Below are positions 17,450 to 26,778 of a stretch of 64,000 bases of DNA, one piece after another. The stretch is from Sphaerotilus hippei (GTDB taxonomy: Bacteria; Pseudomonadota; Gammaproteobacteria; Burkholderiales; Burkholderiaceae_C): positions 1-64,000 of the forward strand of contig NZ_QJJS01000012.1 in the NCBI RefSeq assembly GCF_003201595.1, written 5' to 3'. The notes below the pieces were generated by a model that ran no database searches, was not told where the DNA came from, and was given only the letters and a program-made list of their open reading frames with translations. Each line of letters begins with the position of its first letter. Position 1 is the first letter of the stretch. Made by a program: the position numbers and the translations under genes.

Positions 17450-18148
17450 ATGGACTCGCTGCATGCTGCCTCTCCCTGGTCGCCGGGCATGCCCGGCTCG
17501 TCGGCGCTGTCCCGCTGGTGGCGGGCGCTGCGCCGCCGCCGTGCCCTGAGGCGCTTGAGCGACCCGAGCCTGAGCGGCATCTTCGATGCCCCGCCGCCCG
17601 ACGAATGGGTGTCGCTCGACTGCGAGACCACCGGTCTGGACGTGCAGCGTGACGAGATCATCGCCATCGGTGCGGTGCGCATCGCCGGCTGCCGCGTGCT
17701 GACCAGCGAGCGGCTGGAGCTGCTGGTGCGTCCGAGCCGAGGCGTCTCGGCCGACAGCGTGCGCGTGCACGGGCTGCGCGAGCTGGACATCGCCGACGGG
17801 CTGGCGCCCGAGGACGCGCTGCGGCGCCTGCTGGCCTTCATCGGCAGCCGGCCGCTGGTGGGTTATTACCTCGAGTTCGACGTGGCGATGCTCAACCGCC
17901 TGGCCCGCCCGCTGCTCGGCGGGCCGCTGCCGCACCAGGCCATCGAGGTCTCGGCGCTGTACTACGACCTCAAGCACTCGCAGCTGCCCCCCTACCAGCA
18001 GGGCAGCGAGATCGACCTGCGCTTCGCGACCCTGATGAAGGACCTCGACCTGCCCCAGCGCCCGGCGCACAACGCCGTCAACGATGCGGTCATGGCCGCG
18101 CTGGCTTTCATCAAGCTGCGCGAGCTGGCCCGCGCGCGCTCGCGCTGA
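17450..18148 (+). CDS. DEDDh 3'-5' exonuclease (DnaQ-like)
   Basis: A 232-residue exonuclease of the PolIII-epsilon superfamily. The Exo I motif is VSLDCETTGLDVQRDEIIAIG, Exo II is GYYLEFDVAMLNR, and Exo III is the His-containing AHNAVNDAVMAALAF, so all four acidic residues and the His are present. An N-terminal extension of about 50 basic residues precedes the domain. Lacking other PolIII contacts, it may act on RNA or oligonucleotides; the substrate is not known. It begins 10 nt after the DUF294 gene and ends before a terminator shared with the facing actP gene. Confidence 0.92.
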   Translation: MDSLHAASPWSPGMPGSSALSRWWRALRRRRALRRLSDPSLSGIFDAPPPDEWVSLDCETTGLDVQRDEIIAIGAVRIAGCRVLTSERLELLVRPSRGVSADSVRVHGLRELDIADGLAPEDALRRLLAFIGSRPLVGYYLEFDVAMLNRLARPLLGGPLPHQAIEVSALYYDLKHSQLPPYQQGSEIDLRFATLMKDLDLPQRPAHNAVNDAVMAALAFIKLRELARARSR

Positions 18149-18163
18149 CACCGGCGCGCCCAT

Positions 18164-18193
18164 GAAAAAACACCCGGGAGCGGCCCGGGTGTT
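18164..18193 (-). terminator. Rho-independent terminator of the DUF485-actP operon
   Basis: AACACCCGGG (18169-18178) pairs with CCCGGGTGTT (18184-18193) across a 5-nt loop. On the minus strand it is followed by a T-run (the A-run at 18165-18170 on the + strand), so it ends the minus-strand operon. Confidence 0.88.
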
Positions 18194-18236
18194 CTGGGGT
18201 CAGGGGCCACCCGCGAGGGGTGGCCTGCCGTCGGGG

Positions 18237-19964
18237 TCAGTGACCCGAGGCGCCGTCGGCACCGAGGCCGGTCTCGGAGCGCACCTGCTGCGCGTCGAAC
18301 GCGGCACGTTCCTTGGCGGCCTGGGCGCTGCGGTCCATGATCGACACCAGCCAGATCGTCACGAAGGCGATGGCCATCGAGAACAGTGCCGGCGAGGTGT
18401 AGGGGAACCAGGCCGAGCCCTTCGGGTTGCCCAGCGTAGCTTCCCACACCGACGGCGACACGACGGTCAGCGCGACCGACGAGATCAGGCCGAGGAAGCC
18501 GCCCGCCACCGCACCCTTGGTGGTGCAGTCCTTCCACAGCACGCTCATGAAGAGCACCGGGAAGTTGGCCGAGGCCGCGATCGCGAAGGCCAGCGACACC
18601 ATGAAGGCGATGTTCTGCTTCTCGAAGGCGATGCCCAGCGTCACCGCCAGCACACCCAGGGCCAGCGTGGTGGCACGCGAGACCTTCAGCTCGGAGGCGC
18701 TGTCGGCCTTGCCCTTCTTGATCAGCGTGGCGTAGATGTCGTGGGACACCGCCGAGGCGCCCGACAGCGTCAGGCCAGCCACCACCGCGAGGATGGTCGC
18801 GAAGGCCACCGCCGAGATGAAGCCGTAGAACACGTTGCCGCCGACCGCCTTGGCCACCAGCACGGCCGCCATGTTGGACGTGCCCGCGCCGCCCTTGATG
18901 ACACCCTTGACGGTGTCGGCGTACTCGGGGTTGGTCAGCACCAGCGTGATCGCGCCGAAGCCGATGATGAAGATCAGGATGTAGAAGTAGCCGATCCAGG
19001 TGGTGGCCCAGAACACGCTCTTGCGGGCTTCCTTGGCATCAGGCACCGTGAAGAAGCGCATCAGGATGTGCGGCAGGCCGGCCGTGCCGAACATCAGCGC
19101 CATGCCGAAGCTGATGGCCGAGATCGGGTCCTTGATGAAGCCGCCCGGGCCCATCAGCTTGAGGCCGATGGCGGCCGCTTCCTCGGGCGTCTTGCCCGAG
19201 CCTTCGGCGATCGCGGCCTTGACGGCGACCCCCTTGGCGAACAGCGCTTCCGGGCTGAAGCCGAACTGCGACATCACCATGAAGGCCATGAAGGTCACGC
19301 CCGACAGCAGCAGGCAGGCCTTGATGATCTGCACCCAGGTGGTGGCCGTCATGCCGCCGAACAGCACGTAGACCATCATCAGCGCGCCGACGATCACGAC
19401 CGCCATCCAGTACTCGAGACCGAACAGCAGCTTGATCAGCTGGCCGGCGCCGACCATCTGGGCGATCAGGTAGAACGCCACCACGACCAGCGTGCCCGAC
19501 GCGGCGAACGCGCGGATCGGGCCCTGCTGGAAGCGGTAGCCGGCGACGTCGGCGAAGGTGAACTTGCCGAGGTTGCGCAGGCGTTCGGCCATCAGGAAGG
19601 TGATGACCGGCCAGCCGACCAGGAAGCCGATCGAGTAGATCAGGCCGTCGTAGCCGCTGGCCATCACGGCCGCGGAGATGCCCAGGAACGAGGCGGCCGA
19701 CATGTAGTCACCCGCGATCGCCAGGCCGTTCTGGAAACCGGTGATGCCGCCACCGCCGGTGTAGAAGTCGGCCGCCGACTTGGTCTTCGCGGCCGCCCAC
19801 TTGGTGATGTATAGCGTGCCGGCCACGAAGATGCCGAACATCGTGATGGCGGTCCAGTTGGTCTCTTGCTGGGCGATCTGGCCCATGTCCGCACCGGCGG
19901 CCAGCGCCGCTCCGGTGCTCAGCAGGCCCGCCAGGGCCATCAGGAACTTGAACTGACGGCTCAC
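18237..19964 (-). CDS. actP: Cation/acetate symporter ActP
   Basis: A 575-residue sodium:solute symporter that takes up acetate and related short acids with a cation. An N-terminal signal-like helix ([16 protein letters not shown]) is followed by about 13 membrane segments, with family landmarks [20 protein letters not shown] near residue 70 and [19 protein letters not shown] near residue 400. Length matches ActP/YjcG. It overlaps the end of the DUF485 gene by 4 nt, the usual YjcH-YjcG arrangement. Growth on acetate fits the lifestyle suggested by the ETF and acyl-CoA dehydrogenase genes. Confidence 0.96.
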   Translation of the reverse strand: MSRQFKFLMALAGLLSTGAALAAGADMGQIAQQETNWTAITMFGIFVAGTLYITKWAAAKTKSAADFYTGGGGITGFQNGLAIAGDYMSAASFLGISAAVMASGYDGLIYSIGFLVGWPVITFLMAERLRNLGKFTFADVAGYRFQQGPIRAFAASGTLVVVAFYLIAQMVGAGQLIKLLFGLEYWMAVVIVGALMMVYVLFGGMTATTWVQIIKACLLLSGVTFMAFMVMSQFGFSPEALFAKGVAVKAAIAEGSGKTPEEAAAIGLKLMGPGGFIKDPISAISFGMALMFGTAGLPHILMRFFTVPDAKEARKSVFWATTWIGYFYILIFIIGFGAITLVLTNPEYADTVKGVIKGGAGTSNMAAVLVAKAVGGNVFYGFISAVAFATILAVVAGLTLSGASAVSHDIYATLIKKGKADSASELKVSRATTLALGVLAVTLGIAFEKQNIAFMVSLAFAIAASANFPVLFMSVLWKDCTTKGAVAGGFLGLISSVALTVVSPSVWEATLGNPKGSAWFPYTSPALFSMAIAFVTIWLVSIMDRSAQAAKERAAFDAQQVRSETGLGADGASGH

Positions 19965-20269
19965 TTCGACACCTCCTGCAGGATCTCTTTGGTCAGGCGG
20001 TCGAACTCGTCATTGGCCCGACGCACATAAATGCCGGTGATGACGATCGTGAACACGATGACGCCAAAACCGATGGGCACGCCGATGGTGGTCACGCCGG
20101 CACCCAGGGGCTGGGCGAGGAATTCCTTGTTGAAGGCGATCAGGGCGATGTAGCCGTAATAGACCACCATCATCAGCAGGGTCAGCCACCAGCCGAAACC
20201 ACCGCGTTTTTTCCTCAGCTCCGCATACTTCGGGTTTGCCCTGATCCGGGCTACCACGTTGTCGGCCAT
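19961..20269 (-). CDS. DUF485 small inner-membrane protein (YjcH-like)
   Basis: A 102-residue protein with two membrane helices (about residues 25-47 and 60-85). The family pattern is visible: [20 protein letters not shown], then [19 protein letters not shown], then [20 protein letters not shown]. The ATG at 20269 is preceded by GAGGAG 7 nt upstream, which decides it over an in-frame start further upstream. It is first in the operon and is coupled to actP by an ATGA overlap. DUF485 proteins accompany acetate permeases widely and may assist them; their exact role is unresolved. Confidence 0.93.
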   Translation of the reverse strand: MADNVVARIRANPKYAELRKKRGGFGWWLTLLMMVVYYGYIALIAFNKEFLAQPLGAGVTTIGVPIGFGVIVFTIVITGIYVRRANDEFDRLTKEILQEVSK

Positions 20270-20525
20270 CGATTTCTCCTCGTTGCCAGATGTGACAAGG
20301 AACCCGTGAATACCTTGCGGCATCCATGTTTTCCGGTAATTTCAGGTTAGGGTCGGTAACTGACCGATTGCTGACCCCGCCGGTGTTTTGTGCTGAGGGT
20401 TTGTACGAGTTACCTGGGTTTCCACGGATACCTTGCTGCGCCTGCTGCACTGAGCGCGCTCAAAAAGGATCCCGAATCCGGGTCTACCCTGACAGAATGT
20501 GACCCACCGATGAATTCCAGCTTCC
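20270..20525. promoter_or_regulatory. Divergent control region between DUF485-actP and a PaaK-like gene
   Basis: A 256-nt non-coding stretch of lower GC than its neighbours. It holds an inverted repeat TCGGT/ACCGA (20353-20357 and 20363-20367, 5-nt spacer) and a -10-like CAGAAT (20493-20498) in the direction of the PaaK-like gene. No regulator can be named. Confidence 0.5.
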
Positions 20526-21902
20526 ATGATGGCCGTGTCCAGGATGAATGATTCGAATCTGCTCGATGGCGCGCATGCGCTGGCCCGCCAGCCGCTGGCC
20601 CGCGCCCGGGCGCTGCAGCTGATCGACCGGGCGCTCGACCGCAGCCCGTTCTATGCGCGGCTCTACCAGGGGCGGGCCACCGGGCTCGACGCGTGGCAGT
20701 CGCTGCCGGTGGTCGACAAGTCGCAGCTGATGGCGGCCTTCGACGACTGGGCCTGTGATCGGCGCATCCGGCTGGCCGCCGTGCAGGACTGGATCGCCGA
20801 TCCGGCACGCATCGGACAGGACTTCCTGGGGCGCTATGCGGTCTGGAGCACCTCGGGCACGACGGGCGTGCCGGGGCTCTTCGTGCATGACAGCCAGGCG
20901 CTGGCGACCTATGCGACGCTGCTGCAGACGCGCATGAGCCACCGCCATGCGCAGGGCCGCGGCACGGTGCCGGGCCGGCTGCCCCGCACGGCACTGCTGA
21001 TCGCGAGCGACGGCCATTACGCGGGCATCGGTTTCTGGGCCCGCCAGCAGCGCCTCTACCCGATGCTGCGGGCGAGCTCGCTGGCGCTGAACGTGACCGC
21101 GCCGCCCGAGGAGATCCGCGCGGCCCTGCAGGCCTGGCAGCCCGACCATGTCGCCAGTTACCCGAGCATGCTGGCCGAGCTGGCGCGCTGGCAGGAGGAC
21201 GGCCGCATCGACCTGAAGCTCGCGGCGCTGTGGGGCGGGGGCGAGGGCCTGTGCGCGAGCACGCGGGCCTGGATCTCGTCGGTGTTCGGTGCGCCGGTGG
21301 TCAACGACTACGGCGCCTCCGAGTGCCTGACGATCGCCTTCGAGTGTGACCACGGCCACCTGCACCTCAACGACGACTGGGTGCTGCTCGAGCCGGTCGA
21401 CAGGCAGGATCGGCCGGTGCCGGCGGGCACGGCCTCGCATTCGGTGCTGCTGACCAACCTGGCCAACCACGTGCAGCCGGTGATCCGCTACCGGCTGGGC
21501 GACAGCGTGACCTTCCTCGACCGGGCCTGTGCGTGCGGTGACGCCCGTCCGGCGTTCACGGTCGAGGGGCGCTGCGACGACACCCTGCGCCTGCGCGACG
21601 CGCAGGACCGTGAGGTCCGCCTGCTGCCGATGGCGCTGACCACGGCGCTGGAGGAGGGCGCCGACATCCACCGCTTCCAGGTGGTCCAGACCGAGGCCCG
21701 AGCGCTGGTGCTGCGCCTGGACCTCGACCGCGAGTCCGATCCGGGGTCCGTCTCGGACCGGGCGACGCAGGTGCTGGGCCATTACCTGCGATCGCAGGGG
21801 CTCGACCAGGTGCGGCTGCGGGTCGAGCATGACCCGCTGGCCTGCGACGAGCGCAGCGGCAAGCTGCGGCAGGTGCTGTGCCTGCTCGATCGGCCGGCCT
21901 GA
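20526..21902 (+). CDS. PaaK / coenzyme F390 synthetase-like adenylate-forming enzyme
   Basis: A 458-residue member of the ANL superfamily resembling phenylacetate-CoA ligase. The A3 phosphate-binding motif is STSGTTGVPGLFVHD, the A5 region is NDYGASECLTIAFE, and the adenylate-binding A7 motif is YRLGDSVTFL, followed by a Cys-containing A8-like stretch (CACGDARPAF). The C-terminal AMP-binding domain 2 is present. It could activate an aryl or other acid to a thioester, but the substrate is unknown; no other phenylacetate genes are nearby. Start: ATG 20526, with a second ATG at 20529 and a third at 20544; no decisive ribosome site is seen. It converges on a TonB receptor gene with a 12-nt gap. 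Confidence 0.82.
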   Translation: MMAVSRMNDSNLLDGAHALARQPLARARALQLIDRALDRSPFYARLYQGRATGLDAWQSLPVVDKSQLMAAFDDWACDRRIRLAAVQDWIADPARIGQDFLGRYAVWSTSGTTGVPGLFVHDSQALATYATLLQTRMSHRHAQGRGTVPGRLPRTALLIASDGHYAGIGFWARQQRLYPMLRASSLALNVTAPPEEIRAALQAWQPDHVASYPSMLAELARWQEDGRIDLKLAALWGGGEGLCASTRAWISSVFGAPVVNDYGASECLTIAFECDHGHLHLNDDWVLLEPVDRQDRPVPAGTASHSVLLTNLANHVQPVIRYRLGDSVTFLDRACACGDARPAFTVEGRCDDTLRLRDAQDREVRLLPMALTTALEEGADIHRFQVVQTEARALVLRLDLDRESDPGSVSDRATQVLGHYLRSQGLDQVRLRVEHDPLACDERSGKLRQVLCLLDRPA

Positions 21903-21914
21903 GGCCGGCGCGGC

Positions 21915-24284
21915 TCACAGCTTCATCTCGAGCCTCAGGTTCCAGGCCGTCAGGCCGGGCGCCGTGCTGCCGCTGCTGCGGTCGGTGCGCACGCTGCCGT
22001 CCGACGCGATCGTGCGCACGAGGCTGCCGCTGGTGTAGTCGCGTGGTGCCAGGTTGCTGGCGCCGACCCGCAGCTGCACGGCCGGGCTGAAGCGCCACAG
22101 GCCGTAGACGTCGATCACCCGCTTGCTGTCGAACTCGCTGCGCCGGCTGTTGCTGAGCTGCACGGCGTAGTCGGAGCTCAGCGTGACGCTGCCCCCCAGC
22201 GTCAGCGGCAGGCTGCGCAGCCGGTAGTCGGCCCCCAGCTGCGCCGACCAGTCGGGCTGCTGGTCGATGCGGTTGTCCGGGCCGTCGATGCCGTCGACCC
22301 GGGAGCGGTACAGGCCGAGGTTGCCGCGCAGGTCGAGCGGCGGGGCCTCGTCCATCAGCTCGGCCAGGCGGAACTTGCCGTCCAGCTCGATGCCGCTGGT
22401 GCGGGCCGTGCCGATGTTCTCGGGCCGCGACACCCAGCGCTGCACGCTGGCGTAGCCGACGTCCTGCAGCGTCACCACCGAACGCATCAGCCCGGTGATG
22501 CGGCGGTGGAAGACACTGGCGCTGAGCACGCCACCGCGGGCGAGGTAGTGCTCGAAGGCCAGGTCGACGCCGGTGGCCAGCTCGGGCTCCAGGTCCGGGT
22601 TGCCGGCCTGGTCCGGGCTGCCGGGCTGGTTGCCGCCGGTGCCGTCGGCGCCCACCGGATAGCGGCTGGCGATGGCCCGGCTGGTGGTGAGCTGGTTCAG
22701 CGAGGGGGCCCGGTAGCTGCGCGTCAGGCTCATGCGCACCTGGTCCTTGCTGCGCTGCCCGGGGCGCCAGACCGCATGCAGCAGCGGGGTGGTCACCGCC
22801 GAGCGGTGTTCGATGCGGCTGTCGCCGGCCTCGCTGCGGGTGCGGATCTCCTCCCAGCGCAGGCCGCCCATCACCGACCACTGCGGGTTCAGGGCCCATT
22901 CGTCCTGTGCCCACAGCGCGCTGCGCTGCACCCGGGCGTGCTGGTTGTCGCCCAGGTCGGTGTCCAGCGACTGGCAGCTGCCGCCGCTGCCGCATTCGAT
23001 GTTGCTGCGCCGGTCGTCGCGGCGATCGGTCTCCAGCTCCCAGCCCAGCGCCAGTTCATGGCCTTCGCCGTCGTCGCCGAGCAGCGCGTGCTGCAGCTTG
23101 CCGCCGGTGCTCCAGCCGGTGTCGCGCAGGCTGACGCGGTCCTCCAGGCTGCGCAGCGCCGAGGCGCTGCGGTCGGATTCGGCACGTTCGGTGTGGGCGT
23201 CGTACAGCGAGCGGTGCACGCGGGCACGCAGCTCCAGCCGCGATCCCTGGGGCAGCCGGGTCTGCCAGGTCGATTGCAGCCGGCCCATCGTGTAGCGGGC
23301 ATTGCCCTCGCTCAGGGCGCTGGCGTAATCCGAGGCCGAGCCGTCGCTGCCGCTCAGGCGGGAGCGACGCTCCTGCCCCAGCGTCTGGCTGTGCGCGAGC
23401 ATCACGAACGGGGCCAGCGTGAAGCTGCTGCCCGGCCCGAGCCGCCACTGCAGGCGGCTGCCCAGGTGCAGGCGGTCCGAGGTGGTCTGCGTCAGGCTGT
23501 CGTCGATCTGGTCGAAGGTCGTGGTCTCGGCGCCGGTGCCCAGGTCCTGCTCGACGGTGCGGCTGTGCGTGCTGCTGCGCTGGCGGCTCGTGCGGTGGGC
23601 GTAGTGGCCGCTGACCTGGTAGCTCAGTGCGTCGAGCTGGTCGGCGCGGTTCCAGCCGAGCTCGGGTTGCCCGTGGTCGCTGTCGTGGCCCAGCGTCAGC
23701 GTGATCTGGTTCAGGCGCTGGCGCAGGTCCTCGCGCAGCACGATGTTGATCGTGCCGGCGATGGCCTGGGCGCCGTATTCGGCCGTCGGCGCACGCAGCA
23801 CCTCGATGCGCTCGACCTGTTCGGGCGTCAGCTGCTCGACGCTGAAGCCCGCCGGCGGGCGTTCGCCGTTGACGAGGATCTGCGTGTAGCCGTTGCCCAT
23901 GCCCCGCATGCGCACCCGGCCACCTCGCCCGGGGGCACCTTCGGTGGTCACGCCGGGCAGGCGCTGCAGCACCTCGCCCAGCGTGCTGTCGCCCATGCGC
24001 TCGATCTCCTCGCGGCCGATGACGATCTTGGCGGCCGAGGACTGCCGGCGCTGCTCGGTGTCGTCCGCCCCCTGGCGGCTGGCGCGGATCTCGACCCGCT
24101 CCAGCGTCTGCGGCGGCGCGGTGGCGGGGTCCGCCACCGGGGCGGCCGGTGCCGGCGTGCTCGGCACGGTGACCGGCTGCGCCCGCGCGGCGCCGCCGGC
24201 CAGCGTGGCGGATGCGGCCAGCAGCGCCCCCAGCAGCGAGCAGGGGACGGGCGAGGGGCGGCGGGGTGGACAGGTGGAGGGCAT
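21915..24284 (-). CDS. TonB-dependent outer-membrane receptor
   Basis: A 789-residue outer-membrane receptor. A signal peptide (SLLGALLAASATLAGGAARA) is followed by a TonB-box-like stretch (LERVEIRAS), a plug domain (about residues 75-185, with LGEVLQRLPGVTT and MGNGYTQILVNGERP), and a large beta-barrel ending LRLEMKL. The ligand cannot be read from sequence: siderophore, cobalamin, copper and carbohydrate receptors all share this fold. The start at ATG 24284 gives a signal peptide; longer in-frame starts add an unlikely basic N-terminus. There is no regulator beside it and no TonB/ExbB/ExbD in the window. Confidence 0.9.
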   Translation of the reverse strand: MPSTCPPRRPSPVPCSLLGALLAASATLAGGAARAQPVTVPSTPAPAAPVADPATAPPQTLERVEIRASRQGADDTEQRRQSSAAKIVIGREEIERMGDSTLGEVLQRLPGVTTEGAPGRGGRVRMRGMGNGYTQILVNGERPPAGFSVEQLTPEQVERIEVLRAPTAEYGAQAIAGTINIVLREDLRQRLNQITLTLGHDSDHGQPELGWNRADQLDALSYQVSGHYAHRTSRQRSSTHSRTVEQDLGTGAETTTFDQIDDSLTQTTSDRLHLGSRLQWRLGPGSSFTLAPFVMLAHSQTLGQERRSRLSGSDGSASDYASALSEGNARYTMGRLQSTWQTRLPQGSRLELRARVHRSLYDAHTERAESDRSASALRSLEDRVSLRDTGWSTGGKLQHALLGDDGEGHELALGWELETDRRDDRRSNIECGSGGSCQSLDTDLGDNQHARVQRSALWAQDEWALNPQWSVMGGLRWEEIRTRSEAGDSRIEHRSAVTTPLLHAVWRPGQRSKDQVRMSLTRSYRAPSLNQLTTSRAIASRYPVGADGTGGNQPGSPDQAGNPDLEPELATGVDLAFEHYLARGGVLSASVFHRRITGLMRSVVTLQDVGYASVQRWVSRPENIGTARTSGIELDGKFRLAELMDEAPPLDLRGNLGLYRSRVDGIDGPDNRIDQQPDWSAQLGADYRLRSLPLTLGGSVTLSSDYAVQLSNSRRSEFDSKRVIDVYGLWRFSPAVQLRVGASNLAPRDYTSGSLVRTIASDGSVRTDRSSGSTAPGLTAWNLRLEMKL

Positions 24285-24406
24285 CGGCGGGCGCAGGTTG
24301 GCGTGGGGACACGGGCGCACCGATTGTCGGGTTCGTGGCTTGACCTGCGGATGACCAGGGGCTGTGGCGGCGCCGATGCTGCCCAATCCGCCACGGGCCG
24401 GGCGTT

Positions 24407-24412
24407 TAGACT
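24407..24412 (+). promoter_or_regulatory. -10-like hexamer before coaBC
   Basis: TAGACT, 8 nt before the ATG at 24421. Confidence 0.45.
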
Positions 24413-24420
24413 CCCGACCC

Positions 24421-25698
24421 ATGAATCAACGACAGGACCTGGCCGGACGCCGCGTGGTGCTCGGTCTCAGCGGCGGCATCGCCTGCTACAAGAGTGCGGA
24501 GCTGCTGCGTCTGCTGGTCAAGGCCGGTGCGACGGTGCAGGTGGTGATGACCGCCGGAGCGCAGCGTTTCATCACCCCGGAGACGATGCAGGCGCTGTCG
24601 GGCCAGCCCGTGCTGCTCGACACCTGGGATGCCCGCGAGCCCAACGTGATGCCGCACATCAACCTGACCCGAGGTGCCGATGCGGTGCTGGTCGCGCCCG
24701 CCTCGGCCGACTTCATCGCCCGGCTGGCCCAGGGCCGCGCCGAGGACCTGCTCAGCCTGACCTGCCTGGCCCGCCCCTGGGGCGTGGGCGAGCAGCCCTG
24801 TCCGCTGGTGCTGGCCCCGGCGATGAACCGCGAGATGTGGGCCCACCCGGCCACGCGCCGCAACGTCGCCCAGGTGCAGGCCGACGGCGCGCTGGTGCTG
24901 GGGGTCGAGGCCGGTGCCCAGGCCTGCGGCGAGGTTGGCGACGGCCGCATGCTGGAGCCACCGGCCATCGTCGAGGAGCTGGTCGCGGCCCTGTCGCCGC
25001 GTCCGCTGGCGGGCCGGCGCCTGCTGATCACCGCCGGTCCGACCTTCGAGGCGATCGACCCGGTGCGGGGCATCACCAACCTGTCGAGCGGCAAGATGGG
25101 CTTCGCGATCGCCCGCGCGGCGCGCGAGGCGGGGGCCGAGGTCACGCTGGTCGCCGGCCCGGTGCACCTGGACACCCCGCGTGGCGTGCGGCGCATCGAC
25201 GTGCGCTCGGCGCTGCAGATGCTCGAGGCCGTGATGCCGCTGGCCGATGAGCACGACGTCTTCGTCGCCACCGCCGCGGTCGCCGACTGGCGCCCGGCCA
25301 GCCTGTCGGCCCACAAGATCAAGAAGGATGGCAAGAAGATCGCGCCGACCTTCGAGCTCAGCGAGAACCCCGACATCCTGGCCGCGGTGTCGGCCCGCTC
25401 GCGCGAGCGCGGTGCGCCGTACTGCGTCGGGTTCGCGGCCGAGAGCGAACAGCTCGAGCGCCACGCCCGCGAGAAGCTGCTGCGCAAGCGGGTGCCGCTG
25501 ATCATCGGCAACCTCGGCCCGGCCACCTTCGGCCGCGACGACAACAGCCTGCTGCTGGTCGATGCCCAGGGGGCCACGCCCCTGCCGGTCGACGGTCAGG
25601 CCACCGACAAGCTCACGCTGGCCCGACTGCTGATGGCCGATCTGGCCGATCGGCTGGCGTCGAGGCCGCTTTCCCCCGTTTCCGGAACCCCCGAATGA
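24421..25698 (+). CDS. coaBC: Bifunctional phosphopantothenoylcysteine decarboxylase / phosphopantothenate-cysteine ligase
   Basis: A 425-residue fused coenzyme A synthesis enzyme. The N-terminal CoaC half (about 1-190) shows [18 protein letters not shown], the catalytic His in [14 protein letters not shown], and the substrate-clamp Cys in [11 protein letters not shown]. The C-terminal CoaB half (about 195-415) shows [36 protein letters not shown] and the lysine-rich KIKKDGKKI ligase motif. Start ATG 24421 is the first that gives the standard N-terminus. It overlaps dut by 4 nt, the usual coaBC-dut operon. Confidence 0.98.
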   Translation: MNQRQDLAGRRVVLGLSGGIACYKSAELLRLLVKAGATVQVVMTAGAQRFITPETMQALSGQPVLLDTWDAREPNVMPHINLTRGADAVLVAPASADFIARLAQGRAEDLLSLTCLARPWGVGEQPCPLVLAPAMNREMWAHPATRRNVAQVQADGALVLGVEAGAQACGEVGDGRMLEPPAIVEELVAALSPRPLAGRRLLITAGPTFEAIDPVRGITNLSSGKMGFAIARAAREAGAEVTLVAGPVHLDTPRGVRRIDVRSALQMLEAVMPLADEHDVFVATAAVADWRPASLSAHKIKKDGKKIAPTFELSENPDILAAVSARSRERGAPYCVGFAAESEQLERHAREKLLRKRVPLIIGNLGPATFGRDDNSLLLVDAQGATPLPVDGQATDKLTLARLLMADLADRLASRPLSPVSGTPE

Positions 25699-26150
25699 AC
25701 AAGACGACGATCGCCCTGAAGGTGCTGGACGCCCGCATGGCCGAACAGCTGCCCGCCTACGCCACCGAAGGCTCGGCCGGACTCGACCTGCGCGCCTGCC
25801 TGGACAGCGCCGTGTCGCTGGCCCCCGGGCAGACGGTGCTGATCCCGACCGGCCTGGCCATCCACATCGGTGATGCGTCGCTGGCGGCCATCATCCTGCC
25901 GCGCTCGGGCCTGGGCCACAAGCACGGCATCGTGCTGGGCAACCTGGTCGGCCTGATCGACAGCGACTACCAGGGCCAGCTGATGGTGAGCTGCTGGAAC
26001 CGCGGCCAGCAGCCGTTCACGATCGAGCCGATGGAGCGCATCGCCCAGCTGGTGATCGTGCCGGTGGTGCAGGCGCGGTTCGAGCTCGTGGAGGACTTTG
26101 CCAACTCGGCGCGCGGCACCGGCGGCTTCGGTTCGACCGGGCGCACCTGA
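25695..26150 (+). CDS. dut: Deoxyuridine 5'-triphosphate nucleotidohydrolase (dUTPase)
   Basis: A 151-residue trimeric dUTPase that hydrolyses dUTP to dUMP, keeping uracil out of DNA. All five motifs are visible: AGLDLRA, PRSGLG, the uracil-binding [18 protein letters not shown], and the glycine-rich tail [10 protein letters not shown]. Length is normal. The start overlaps the coaBC stop (ATGA), so the two are translationally coupled. A short gap separates it from the convergent FKBP gene. Confidence 0.98.
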   Translation: MNKTTIALKVLDARMAEQLPAYATEGSAGLDLRACLDSAVSLAPGQTVLIPTGLAIHIGDASLAAIILPRSGLGHKHGIVLGNLVGLIDSDYQGQLMVSCWNRGQQPFTIEPMERIAQLVIVPVVQARFELVEDFANSARGTGGFGSTGRT

Positions 26151-26183
26151 GACGGCGTCTCGAGGGTCGCCCGGAACGCGGCT

Positions 26184-26705
26184 TCAGTGCAGCGTGGTGG
26201 AGGCGGGCGCCAGGCTGATCAGGCTCGCGCCGGCTTCGCCGACGCTGCGCTGCGCGATCTCTTCTTCGGTCGCCTCGCGCACGTCGCGCACCTCCAGCTG
26301 CAGCACCAGGGCGATGCCGGCCAGCGGGTGGTTGCCGTCGAGCACGACATGGCTCTCGTAGACCTCGGTGACGTTGTAGATCACGTCGGCGGGCAGGTCG
26401 GGCGTCTGGCTGCCCTCGGGCGGGCCCTCGAACTGCATGCCCGGCTGGATCTCGTCGGGGAAGAGGCCACGTTCCTCGAAGAACACCAGGTTGGCGTCGT
26501 AGAGGCCGAACGCGGCTTCGGGTTCCAGGTGCACGGTGGCCGTGAAACCGGGCTGCTGGCCGACCAGCACCGATTCGACCTTCTCGAACAGGTCGTCACC
26601 GCCGTAGAAGAATTCCATCGGCTCGGTCAGGTCGTCGATCAGCTGTCCATGGGCGTCTTCCAGGCGCCAGATGAGCGTGACCACGCAAGGGGCTTGAATT
26701 TGCAT
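26184..26705 (-). CDS. FKBP-type peptidyl-prolyl isomerase (SlyD-like)
   Basis: A 173-residue peptidyl-prolyl cis/trans isomerase and chaperone-like protein. The FKBP fold is split by an insert-in-flap region (about residues 70-130), as in SlyD. Landmarks are PMEFFYGGDDLFEKVESVLVG, EAAFGLYD in the flap, and LDGNHPLAGIALVLQLEV at the end. Unlike E. coli SlyD there is no His/Cys-rich metal-binding tail. The ATG at 26705 is preferred, although an in-frame ATG four codons earlier cannot be ruled out. Confidence 0.88.
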   Translation of the reverse strand: MQIQAPCVVTLIWRLEDAHGQLIDDLTEPMEFFYGGDDLFEKVESVLVGQQPGFTATVHLEPEAAFGLYDANLVFFEERGLFPDEIQPGMQFEGPPEGSQTPDLPADVIYNVTEVYESHVVLDGNHPLAGIALVLQLEVRDVREATEEEIAQRSVGEAGASLISLAPASTTLH

Positions 26706-26766
26706 GGGCAGGATCATCGCATGACTGGGCCTCGATGCCGGTCAAGGCCGGCTCGGGACGGGCAGG

Positions 26767-26772
26767 CACAAT
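26767..26772 (+). promoter_or_regulatory. -10-like hexamer before the JmjC gene
   Basis: CACAAT, 6 nt before the ATG at 26779. Confidence 0.45.
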
Positions 26773-26778
26773 TGCCGG

